DNA from: Cystobasidiopsis lactophilus
Taxonomy: Eukaryota; Basidiomycota; Agaricostilbomycetes; Agaricostilbales; Chionosphaeraceae
Reading direction: 5' to 3'
DNA: 64,000 bases
Assembly: GCA_001599975.1 (NCBI GenBank)
Contig: BCIO01000002.1
Coordinates: 2,491,883 to 2,555,882, forward strand
In this document: positions 12,277 to 22,827 of the stretch, one piece after another
Layout: the number at the start of each line of letters is the position of its first letter
Position numbering within the stretch: position 1 is the first letter of the stretch
Translations under genes and position numbers: made by a program
The notes under the pieces: generated by a model
Told to the model about the DNA's origin: nothing
Database searches by the model: none
The model's input: only the letters and a program-made list of their open reading frames with translations

Positions 12277-15200
12277 CTAGATATGCAAGCTCCCGTCGGT
12301 GTCCAAGCGACCGCCAAAGATTGCCAACAGTCCTCCTCGCGCATCAGGCTGAGGCGGAGCGGTAGCGTTATGGCTCTCTGGGGGTTCGATGCACTCGTAG
12401 AGGGTGGCGATCCATCGGGTCATGTTCTAAAGCACACTAAAATCAGTGTCGTCTCGAGGTAAAGGCTGTGAAGCTGCGCACCTTCGAAAAGTCGCTCTTC
12501 TTCCTCCTTCGAAACCACTTGATGGCGCGCTCCTCATCTTCCTCTACCAACCTTTCCAGCTCCGGGCTATGTGCATACCATGCTTTTTTCAGAGGGGCAG
12601 TCTCAACGAAGAGTACAGGAGACGCACATCCATTGCTCGATCCAAGTGCGGTCGAAAATGGCGACCGACAAGCCAGTCGAGGCAGGCAGCGAATGCACAC
12701 TGCCGGGCAGGATTTCGAGGAAGCTCACTTTGTAGGTCAGATACTGGTCCATGATCTTGGGCCCGATGATGGATGAAAAGCCCTGCAGCCAGGTTCGAGG
12801 CGGGGGCGAGGCGGCGTCGGCGATCTTGCGATAAAAGGGGGAAGTCTTGAGCAGCTTCAAGCCATTGGGAGGCATGCGCTGGCCCGTTGCGGCCACCAAA
12901 TTGATTTGCTCGATCGACAAGTTGAGCCCGTTGCTTCCGTAAAGGTCCCGAATAAGAAGGTTGTTGGACTGTGCGAGCCAAGTGTGTCAGCGTAAAGGGT
13001 CTTCTGCTATCTCAAAACCAAGGGAGAGAAACTGACATTGAGGAGGGCGTGCGACAAAAGCACCTGGGTGACCTCCTTGTCGTCTGGAAACATCTCGCGA
13101 AAAGCGAAGCCGAGGCCAGCGCCCAAATCAGCCGCGTTGTGCAGGCGAGGGACGTCTTCGCCTTTGAACTTCTCGCCTTCTTCAGTTTGTACCGAAGGCG
13201 TCGTGGTGTAGATGTCCCAGGCGAACGGGACGGCGGCGTCTTCTTTGCTGAATGGGAAGGGGCAGCCGAGAGGCGTTCTCAGACCGGACGAGTACTTGTA
13301 GGACAGCTTGGCTATGTCCGGTCGGCAGCCCAAGACGTACGTGCGCAACGCCAGCAGTTGATAATCGTCGTGCTGAGCCAGTTGCTGCAAGCCCACCCCG
13401 CGCCACGGCAAGCGGATGAGCAAGTCCCGGCAGGTGTCGAAAAAGGCGTCGCGGTCGCCTGAGGTTTCCAACCGACACACACAGCCGTCGTCATCGTCGT
13501 CGAAAGCTTCGACGAAATCGAAGAGGGCGGTGAGGGGGAAGATGGGGCGAGAGACGATGCCGATCAAATCTTCCTCGTGCACGACGAGGTCGAGCTCTTT
13601 GAGAGTGTTGACCACGTTGGTCCAATCAAAGCCGACGGCCGCCAATTTGGTCTGGCGGTCGTACTGGGGGGACACATCGGTAGCGCTGAACTCGAACTTG
13701 GGGTCCGCGCCGTCCCAGCCGGCGAGGTAAAAGAGCGAGTGCAGGAACGGCTTGCGCATGGCGGCGTCGTGGGCCCAGCCAAAGGTCTTGATGATGCAGA
13801 CGAAGATGTAGGCGCACGCGAGGAACCTGGTCGGGTGCAGCTCGTGCAGCTTGAGGACGTAGGTGCGCACGAGTAGGGAGATGTCAAACGAGGCCGAGAA
13901 CAGCTTCTTGTCGTGCCAGCGCAGCAGGAGCTGGACGGCCACCTCGTCCAAAGCGCGGAACAGTGGCCGCTTGTTGCGCCGGCCGAATAACACCGACGCG
14001 ACCCATTTCTTGGTGATGCGAAAGTCGGAGCTGAGCGCCATAAGGTTGTGGATGGCTTCGTCCCTCTCGTCGATCGTCTTGGTGGTGTCGAAGAACAAGT
14101 CGTCGATGACGGATTCTGCCCCCCATCCTTGCATCAGCACCGCGTACGCTTGAGTAATGGCAAGCCAGGGTTTGCTCACCAGCACTTCTAAAGACGTATC
14201 CAGCAGCTTTGGCCATGGGAATGAACTCCGGGTTGATGTTGTTGCCCTCCAAGATCCGAGTGGCGAGGCCGTCCGACGAGTCGAACACCTGGAACCGGCC
14301 TTCGTTGAAGATCTCCTTGATGGCCTCCCAGCTCATCTCCTTTCGCTTGGCGTCGTCCCTCTCGCGCTCGATCGCCCGGTCACCGGTGGTGAGCCCGCCG
14401 CTCTTCAGCCATCTCCCAAGCCGAGCCCCGTCCGATTCAGCCAGGTCCAGCTTGTTGCCGTACGTCTCCAGCCCAAACTCGAGCAGTTTGAGGTACCCAT
14501 CCAAAGGGAGCTTGCTGGTGGGCCCGCGGCCAAGGAAGCGGAAAAAGCCCAAGTCGGTGCTCCAAAACTCGGGTGTAATGCTGAGCTTGGCCTGGCTGAC
14601 TGATTGGATGAAGTATCTCGAAGGGGTGGGGAAGCGCTTGAGGGCGGACGAAACGGTGGCGGCGTTGCACAGGCGCTCTTTCTCGAACAGCTTGGAGAGG
14701 TGTTGCTCGGGCGGGAAGCGACTGGAGAAGTACAAGCAGCGAAAATGGGGTTCTTTGGAAATGGCGAGGAAGCGCTGGCACAGGGTGGAGAAGGTGGCCG
14801 GGCCGCCGAGGGAGGTGGAGTCGGAGAGGTGGATGAAGATCTCGCCGAGGACCTCGTCTGACAAGTGGTCGAACGGGTGCTCGCCCACGGTCCAGGCAAT
14901 GTTGGTGTTGGCCATGCGGTCTTGCTCTTGCTGCTTGAACATCTCGAGCGTGCGTTGGAGCTCCGGGTCCAAGCTGTAGATGATGCCCGTAGGTCCTCCT
15001 GGAGCAGGAACGAGGTGGGAGGTGTCGGTTGCGCTGTTGTTCACTGGTGCTGTTGAGGGCTGGGTGGAGTTGGGGTTCGCGCCAGTGTTTCCAGGCTGAG
15101 CGGCGGTCGCATTGACAACAGGCGGGGCCGCATTGGCAGTCGCCCCCGGTTGTGCCGGCGTCGTCGATGCGGCCGGTGCTGGCTGCGCACTAGTAGAAGC

Positions 15201-15609
15201 AGCCGGGACCGCGCTGGTCGAAGCCAAAGGCTGCTGGGCCTGAGCCTGATCTTGCGGCAACCTGGACGCGGACGACCTGGGCTTCCTGGGCCTGCGCTTG
15301 ACCCGAAAGTCCTTCTTGTTCCTCCTGCGCGTCTCGGCTTTGTGCTCTTTCATCGTGAAGTCATTGTCGCTGCAAGCCAGACCGAATCCAAAAGTGGTCA
15401 ACAAATGAAAGCATTGACGACGCGCAGAGGGCGGGGGCTCACAAATCGTAAACAGCTTGGAAAGCGCTCCAGGGCTCTTCGATATCGCTCTCCTCTGACC
15501 CTAGGATGTCGGTGAGGTCGGGCTGGGGAGCTTTTGAGGAGGGCGGCTTGACAGCGCGTTTGGGTCGCGCAGGTGCCAGCATGCTTTGGTCTTCTGTCGC
15601 TGCGAGCAT
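12277..15609 (-). CDS. F-box/ankyrin-like family protein B
   Basis: Paralogue of A, about 1000 residues and the longest of the set. Main exons are about 15609-15441, 15369-14180, 14127-13037, a fourth starting at 12968, a short exon and a last exon 12426-12277. The N-terminus is basic (RPKRAVKPP) then acidic (GSEESDIEE), with DFDNDFTMK at the exon 1/2 junction as in A. A long Ala/Gln/Pro/Ser/Thr-rich linker of about 110 residues precedes the F-box FDHLSDEVLGEIFIHL, TLCQRFLAISKE. Then come SWEAIKEIFNEGRF, the hairpin NPEFIPMAKAAGYVF, LDLVVHEEDLIGIVSRP, LLSHALLN and the C-terminal IKWFRRRKKSDFSKN. Its start faces THP3 across 126 bases, so the two probably share a promoter. Function as an SCF adaptor is inferred from the F-box only. 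Confidence 0.8.
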
Positions 15610-15735
15610 CGTTGGCCCAGTTGCATCCAACGCAAGGCCAAGAATACAACGACAGTCCACAAGTGTGCTCGCGCAAAGGGGGGAGAGCGGCTGATGGGGA
15701 AAAACAAGCTGTTGCTCTGAGCGACCACGCACGAG
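15610..15735. promoter_or_regulatory. Shared divergent promoter of F-box B and THP3
   Basis: The 126 bases between the start codons of F-box B (minus) and THP3 (plus) must hold both 5' leaders and both core promoters. No clear TATA box is visible. Assigned from position only. Confidence 0.45.
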
Positions 15736-17638
15736 ATGGCGAGTGGCGGCAGCAAGGAATGGCCGCCTTCGCTCAAGGCCTTTGTCAATTCCACTTTTGC
15801 AGCCTGTGAGTCGTAGCCCCGTCAAAGCCGGCTGAGGAGTGGCAGGCTGAGAATGTCTCAAAAGGCACCGACTTGAATCGAGAAGCGGTCGAGAAGGAGC
15901 TCAAGGCGGCCATCTTTGAGGCGTTCAGCGCCAACAAGCTGTGGACGACCGACTGGGCCAACCTCAAGCTGCAGGCGTGAGTGGTGCTCGCTCGTCGCTC
16001 ATCGAGTCGCTCAGACGAGACAGCTTCTTTGGGCGCACGCAGCCTGAACCCTTCCACCAAAGCCAAGCGCAAGAAGTGAGTCTTGCTGTCCCACTACTGT
16101 CCTTGACTGACATCGCAGGACGGTTCCCTCACAGACCGGACTTCAAAAGCAGCAGCAGCGTGCTCCACCCGGCCGAGAACGACCTGCGCAACAAAAGGGC
16201 CCGCAGGTTCGAGTATGAACGGCTCCAGCACGCCTCGTCCAGCAGCAGCTTGCACTACGCCAGCCCGGCCCAGGCCAATACACCATACGGATCTGGCACG
16301 CCCGAGCCGGAAGCCAACCCTGTTCGTTGCCTCCCTCGAGCTCCCCAATTGCTCGGAGCTCAATAGATGGCCTCACGCAAACAGGACGTGATAGATTGGG
16401 ATAGGTACACCATAGTCGGCACCTCGACCAAGCTCGAAAAGCCCTACTTGCGCCTGACCTCTGTGCGTCCTCGTTGCCTCAGCAGCGCTCACCTGCGCTC
16501 ACCACTTTGCGATGCAAAGGTCCCGGACCCGGCCAACGTCCGACCTGTGCCCATCCTCCGCCAGACATTGGAGCTGCTCAAAGTCAAATGGCGCACAGAG
16601 AACAACTACAATTGGGTGTGCGACCAGTTCAAGAGCATGAGGCAGGACCTCACCGTGCGTCTCTGCCCGCTCTCATCGCGCTCTACGTAATACGATGGCC
16701 AATCTATCTCGGTGCACAGGTCCAGCGCATCAAAAACGACTTTACCGTCTCCGTTTACGAAATCCACGCCAGAATCGCGCTCGAAAAGGTTCGTCGCCCC
16801 GAGCTGCTCCTCTAGCCGCCGTTATGTGTGCTGATGTCGTTTCGGGTTGCAACAGGGCGATCTAGGCGAATATAACCAGTGCCAGTCCCAACTCAAGCAC
16901 CTCTATGAGCACGGCCTACAAGGCCACCCTGAAGAGTTCTTGGCTTACCGCATCTTATACCTCCTGCACACAAGGAATCGCCGAGGTTCGTCCCTTGTCC
17001 TCCCTTTGCACTTCACGCCACTCGTGCTTAGCTAGTGCCGTGGAACGAGCAGAAGTAAATGCTTTGCTCTCAACTCTGACCGTGACAGAACGAACGGACC
17101 CCTGCGTGCAACACGCCTTGAACGTCCGCCTGGCCCTGGCCAACAACAACTACCACGCCTTCTTCAAGCTGTTCAACTCGGCGCCCAAAATGGGCCCTTA
17201 CCTCATGGACCACTTCGTCGCCCGCGAACGGATTTCCGCGCTCAATATTATGGCTCGAGGGTGCGCAGTCTCCCCCTTTTGAGCTCTAGGTCTGCTCAGG
17301 CGTATGGATGTGACCGGACGCACAGATATATGTCCTTATCCCTCACCTTCATAGCCGCTGAGCTGGCGTTCGACGACCTCAAAGAAGCCGACGACTTCTT
17401 GGCCGCCCACCAGGTCAACCTCTATACCCTCTTGGACGCTAGCAAGCTCAAAACCCCGGAAGAAGACCCGAGGCAGTGGGACGCCAAGTCCGCCCGCCCC
17501 ATCTTGGCCCAGGCGGACAAGCTCTATCAGAAGGTGTTTGCCCTTAGCTATTTCTTGCTTTGACCCACAGTCTTGAACTTTGAAATGTGCCCCTTTTCCC
17601 TTTCGCTTGGTAAGGTGGACATTAAAGGCCAGATCTAA
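15736..17638 (+). CDS. THP3: THP3-like SAC3/GANP-PCI domain protein
   Basis: Nuclear PCI-type protein of the SAC3/GANP family, related to yeast Thp3 and animal LENG8, which act in transcription elongation and mRNA processing (with Csn12 in yeast). Eleven exons: 15736-15805, 15865-15976, 16043-16075, 16135-16321, 16367-16462, 16520-16654, 16720-16788, 16856-16985, 17053-17260, 17326-17533, 17615-17638; 1272 bases, 423 residues. The start gives WPPSLKAFVNSTFAAC, the usual beginning of the family. A basic stretch (AKRKK, RARRFEYERLQ) is followed by the SAC3/GANP core: GTSTKLEKPYLRLTS, NYNWVCDQFKSMRQDLT, VSVYEIHARIALE, GDLGEYNQCQSQLK and EFLAYRILYLL. It separates F-box genes B and C together with SEN2 and is convergent with SEN2. 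Confidence 0.9.
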
Positions 17639-18040
17639 GTTTGAAATCCCACCATCTCCCTGGGCGCCCAACAACTTCCGTCGACCTCTGGCCTTGCCTT
17701 CGACCTTTGTCAGTTCTTAGCATCTTATCACACACCATGCAGTATTATTCCCCCGTCTCTCTTGGCCAGCCCCGCCGTCTTTATGCGAAGATCTCTGGAA
17801 GAAAGCTCCCCTGCCACCTCCCAGGCGCTCTTTTCAACTATTGTTTCTGTTCTGTTTTAGCCGCTTTTTACTTCTTTCCGTTGTAGAGGAGGGTGCAGAA
17901 AGGGAGACAAATTTGGGACTCTCTCATCTCTGTTCCTCGGAGTATTTTCGCGGTGTCTTTCAAGCTTGTACATTTTCGCATATCCACCCATCCCACTCTT
18001 CCGCCATCGTGCAATCATCCGCACGACTCCTCGTCCCGAC
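17639..18040. other. Intergenic region between convergent THP3 and SEN2
   Basis: 402 bases that should carry both 3' untranslated regions. No gene, repeat or structured RNA recognised. Confidence 0.4.
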
Positions 18041-19263
18041 CTAGTCCCGAAGGCGAGCAGGCAGAAAGCGCTTGATGACCACCTCGCGCACGTTAAAGAG
18101 CGCAATGCACGACGGATCCAGCAAGTCTTGAGCCCCGCACTCGTCTTCGGTCGGGATGCTGACGTGTGCCAGCACCAATGTCTTCAAAATGCCTTTATGT
18201 GAGAATTGGGTTCGAGCAAGAGTAGAGAGGTCAGGCTCACCTTTTTTACCCCGGACGTGACTCGATTCACCGTGCTCAACCACTTCCAAGTGCATTCCCC
18301 TTGGCCAAACAGCAGCTCGTCCTCGGTCCCTTTCTTCAGCTTGTCCCTCACATCCCGGTAGTGCTTGAGCACGACGACCGAGAACTCCGCGTGGCTGCCG
18401 ACCGGCCCGACGCCCCTTGAGCCAAGGTTGGACCCATCGCTGCCTTTGTAGAGGATGAAATCGGTGCAAAACTTGATGCCGGACCGAACGACCCAGCCTA
18501 AAGAGCGGAAGTGGTGGAAGGCGACGTATTTGACGAGGAAGTCGTTGTTGCGCTCGACCGCCGGGCGCAGCTGGCTCGACTTCAGGAAGATTTGGAACAG
18601 GTCGGCGGACGAGTATGGCTGCTCATCAATGGGAGATTTGGTGGAGGCGGGGTAGATGCGGATAGCGTCGAGGGCAAAGAGCAAGTAGAAGGCGTCGACG
18701 GGGTCCAGCTGCAGGTGCTCCGCGTTGTCCTCGTGTGCCCATGGCAGGCCCATCTTGTTGGATCTGACCACGCCTTCCATGCGAGAGGGCACTGAAAGCG
18801 TTGCATTCAGCGGCGGCGCCACGCCGGCTTGGGCGGCCGCCAACCTCTCTTTCGCCTTGAGCTGCTTCATATCCTTGCGCTCCAGCCGCCGCAGAGCCGT
18901 CATCTCTTCTGAAGTGAGCTTGAGACCATGGCCGCGCCGGTTTTGCTCCCGAATCCACCAGGTCGGCTCGCTGCGAGAGAGCGAGCCTTTGCCAAAAAAG
19001 CCAGATTGCCACAAAGCCCGCACGCTTTCGGCGTCCGTGACCCACACAGACTGACTGGCGGCATCCCAGACGCCTGTGACAGGTTGGAGGAGCTTGGTTG
19101 GCTGGCTTGTGAACCAATGGGCCAGGAAGCCGACCAACGAAAATGGCAGCAGCGGGTTGACGACGGCCGGGAAGGGCGCCACGTATATGGACGGCCCCAC
19201 AGGACGCCTCTTGGCGCTAGATGCAGTGGGCTCGGGTTTCGTAGCGGAGCGAAAGCCAGACAT
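18041..19263 (-). CDS. SEN2: tRNA-splicing endonuclease catalytic subunit SEN2
   Basis: Cleaves the 5' splice site of intron-containing pre-tRNAs as part of the SEN heterotetramer. Two exons, 19263-18241 and 18181-18041, give 387 residues. The N-terminal half has SIYVAPFPAVVNPLLP, WTSQ-like tryptophan segments and FFGKGSLSRSEPTW, typical of Sen2. The C-terminal nuclease domain has KYVAFHHFRSLGWVVR, GIKFCTDFILYKG, then SHAEFSVVVL with the likely catalytic histidine, and VNRVTSGVKKTLVLAHV with the likely catalytic lysine; the tyrosine of the triad is in the DFILYKG segment. A Lys/Arg-rich coil (ALRRLERKDMKQLKAKERL) lies between. An insert of about 10 residues (SDGSNLGSRG) separates the tyrosine from the histidine. 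It is head to tail with F-box C, 118 bases apart. Confidence 0.9.
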
Positions 19264-19381
19264 GTTGCTTGTGCGCTTCCAACCTCTCGTTTTCGAAGTA
19301 GCGAGGCCAGGCGGCGAAAGTCCGATTTGTCAAGAGATACACAGTGTTACAAGCTTGTTCGGCTCCATCGCGGTCTCAGAG

Positions 19382-22300
19382 TCACTCCTCGTCCGACTCT
19401 TCGTCCGAATCGTCCTCCTCGTCTGAAGAACCCTTGTCATTCTGATCGCCGTCCCTCGCAGGCACGACGTCACCAGAGGAGGACTCGTGCGCCTTCAAGT
19501 CCTCACGAAACCGCTTGAGCCAGGTCCGAAGTTCTCGGTGGGCGGGGCTGCGATGCGAGAGTTTTCGACCTTCGGCTGCATTCAACACTTCGGCTTGCTC
19601 GCCATCCTCGTCCAGCATCAGTTCCAGCTGTTTCGAAAGTTATCATAAAGCTTGCTCGTGGATAGCGAAAGACCAGAGAGCGTCGACTTACGGCCGAAAC
19701 CCACTGCGAAAGGCTTTGCTTGCTTCGAATGTACCCGTCGTCGGCCTTGTACGCCGTCGCCTTCACGGATGGTTGGAGAGAGAAGACGTAGTGGTCAGTC
19801 ACATGCTGCTTCCAGACTGCCTGGTTGAGATCGACGTCTGTTTCCATGAGCTTGCGACCTGCGGACACTCATTCAGGAGAGTCCATGATCTCTGGGACGA
19901 AACAACCCTCACGCAGAGGCACTTTGCGGAGGAAGTTCATGTAAGAGTTCTGACAAAGAGTCTGAATATTAATCGTCTCGGCAGCTGAGCGAATTCACTC
20001 ACGGGGATCGAGTTGCCCAGCTTGAGGATAAAGCTGAAGTGGGCCAACGCGGGTTGGGCACCGCGTTTCAGCGCATCGTAGACGAGTTCGTCGTTGTTGT
20101 TGAGCAAAGCGTGCACGAGGACCATTTGTAAGACGCTGTTGTTTGTGGGAATGCTATTTCCGAACTGTCAGCAGCACTAGCGAGGGGAGCCAAACGTACT
20201 CACAGATCGAGATAGACGGCGCCCAGTGGTGTATAGCGAGACAAATGCTTGGTCGACGGCTTGTCGCTGGGCGGGAGGTGATAGGCCGAGAAATCAAAGA
20301 CAGCGCCCTTGGATCGACTGGCCTCCTTCGAGAAGCCGACGGGAGTAAGATAGTGCTTGGAGGGAGCTGGAGACAGCTTGTCCAGGTCGATTCTCTGTTG
20401 GAGTATGATCTCTAAGAAGGAATGTCGCAACAAAGGGTTGCGCAAGAGGAGGTCGTGCAGCTGCACCGACTTGTCGAGCGAACCGGCGAGGGTCTTGAGG
20501 GCAATAGCGTACACCGGCTCGGGGTCGGTACCAGAGGCCGAAAGAAACTCGTGGACAGCGCCAGCGCAGCGAGGCGCTTCGCAGAGCAGGCGCGCCAAGT
20601 CGTCCGGCCGAATCTGCATGCCCAGCGCATCGGCTTTCTGAATCAACTTCGTGTGGTCGAAACCGACGGCCGCGTTGGCGGTTTGCTGCTGGAACACGTC
20701 TTGAGACCAGGGGCGGCCATACGTTGGTTTGGAGTATAAAAAGAAGAGGGCGCGCAAGGCCACCATCCGAAAGTCGCCGACAGCCAGGATGGACAACCGA
20801 CTGAACAGCAGGAGGAGGAGCTGCGAGCGGTCGCAGGCAATGTTGATGTCCATCTTCAGCATGATTTCCTTCACCACTTGGAGTAGGTCGAATTCAATGT
20901 CGCCATCGAGCTTGAGAGCATGCAGAACGTCCAGCATATCTAGCGATTTTCAGGTCAACACAGCGTGGCGCCATCTTCAGAGGGAGTCTGAGACTCACCA
21001 GCGTCCAAGACGCGGGAGCGCTCGTGGTTGTGAGACCGGACTGTAAGTTTGCCATCGAACATATCGCGAAAGTGGGACTCTGTGATTTGAAAGTTCGGAC
21101 TGAGCTGGCGTGCGTCGGCGATCTTCATCTGGCGCTGTGCCACAGTGAGATTTGAGTCGGTAAGAACGTTGTTCAGGTAGTGGACGCGGTCTAGCTCGAT
21201 GATTAAGCCACACGAACGCGGCGCCAGTCCCAGCCTGCTTACCGTTGTCTGGAAGAACGTATCCTGCACCGCATAAAAGTTTGACCAGATCTGGCTGATC
21301 ATCAATGCAGCGAGCAATCGAGGTGGCCACTGCAAGATTTCACTCAGGTTCGGGAGCTCGATGCACACATTCGGCGGACGCGTACCGGGGTCTTTGCTGA
21401 CAAACGGGCAGAACTTGCCGTGTCTGCAGGTAGCACAGCATCCTAAGATGGCGCAATGGAGCAGACTGGCCCAGAAGTGCTCACTGAAAGATCTCCTCAA
21501 TTTCCTTCCAGGCGGTGGCGGCAGCCTCATCATCCTGTACTATATGGCGAGAGGCGGCGAGGCGAGAGGTGAGGATCCAGGCTTGCAGCTTCTCGTCGTC
21601 TGACCGTAACTCGGCGACGCCAAAGTTGCCAAACTTCTCCAAGCCGACCTTCAAGATGTGCACGTAGGATTCCAGCGCGAGATTGTGCGCCCAGATGGCA
21701 CCGAGGTACTGGGGGTTGTGCTTCTTTGACGAGAAGGCCCGTGCCAGGCGCTGACAGAAATAACGGGACAAGTGAGCGCGAGGCAGCAAGGAATTGATGG
21801 TTTCGATGGAGCAGAGCTTGGGATGGGCGACGAGCTTGTAGAAGCGCTCGCGATGTTCAAATTGGTGCTGTATCCACGAAGCGCGAACGTAAGCGTCTTG
21901 GCTGATGCGGTACAGCGTCTTGCACGTCCGGCTGAAATGGGTGACCTCCGTGCTGCCGAGTTGGCATAGGATTTGGACGAGGACTTCTTGCGAGAAAACT
22001 TCGGCCAAAGACCGAGCAGCTTTTTTTCCACGAGAGCGAGACTGTGGCATGCCCTCGTCGTCTGTGTCCGACTCGGTGTCGTCGTCGGTAGAGCGGTGAT
22101 CGCTGCCACCAGCTTTGCCGTCCGGCGTGCCTTTCTCTGCCAAAGCTTGCCTTTCAGCGACGAAGTTGCCCAATGAAATGAGCCTTGTAGCTTGCCTCGG
22201 TGCTTGGCAGCACTCGCTGCAATCCGCCGACGGGCGGCCACTTCCTCCTTCCGAGCCCTGCTCTCTTCGTCGTCGTCCTCGTCGTCCTCCTCTTCGTCCT

Positions 22301-22643
22301 CTTCTTCGGCCTGTTCTGTCCGCGATCTTCGTCGTCTCAAACCAGTCTGTGACTTGAGGAGCTTCTTGACACTGCCAGTGAAATTTTCATCCCATTCACT
22401 ACATAGAGGAACTCAGGCAAGGTTGGCTACGGGAGCGAGATTTACGCACTCCTCTGACGCAAGGAATGTGAACGACCCATTGTCGTCGTAGTCATCAGGT
22501 CCAAGAATGTCTTCAAGCTCCTGCAGCCGCCGATTCACAGGTTTGGCGGCGGCCGTTGACGCCCGGCGAGGGCGAGTGGGCACATCGGTTCGGGCGAAAG
22601 CTCGCTTGCGTGGCAGCTCTTCTGACCCTTTCCTGCGTGTCAT
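19382..22643 (-). CDS. F-box/ankyrin-like family protein C
   Basis: Third paralogue, about 850 residues in about eleven exons. The N-terminus (MTRRKGSEELPRKRAF) is basic, then SEDEWDENFTGS sits exactly at the exon 1/2 junction with the same phase as in A and B. A dense Asp/Glu run follows, then the F-box FSQEVLVQILCQL, FSRTCKTLYRISQD. Next are AWKEIEEIFQHGKF (split by an intron at the same site as in A), the hairpin QPDLVKLLCGAGYVLPD, SPNFQITESHFRDMFDGK, LGMQIRPDDLARLLCE, LVHALLNNNDELVYDALKRG and a C-terminal RTWLKRFREDLK with an Asp/Glu/Ser tail. The exon joining MTRRKG.. to the F-box region uses a 76-base intron that is my best reading. It lies between SEN2 and F-box D, 184 bases downstream of D. 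Confidence 0.78.
22260..22320 (-). repeat. Acidic-codon low-complexity run in F-box C
   Basis: Imperfect GAG/GAC-type triplet run (seen as ctc/gtc on the plus strand) encoding about 18 Glu/Asp residues inside the coding region of F-box C. Confidence 0.6.
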
Positions 22644-22827
22644 AGTGGAGGCTGCGTGGCCTCCCGAGGTTCTCGGGCGGCGCGGAGCGGGTGCTTGTAC
22701 CAGAGCAACATGTTTTTTTGGCCCCCGCCAGATGCGATGCGTTGAACGCCACCTGGACTTTCCGCTTCTGGGACTGCATTGCAAACGACGAGAAGACCAC
22801 CAAAGCAGCATAAAGCGGTAGCGGGAC

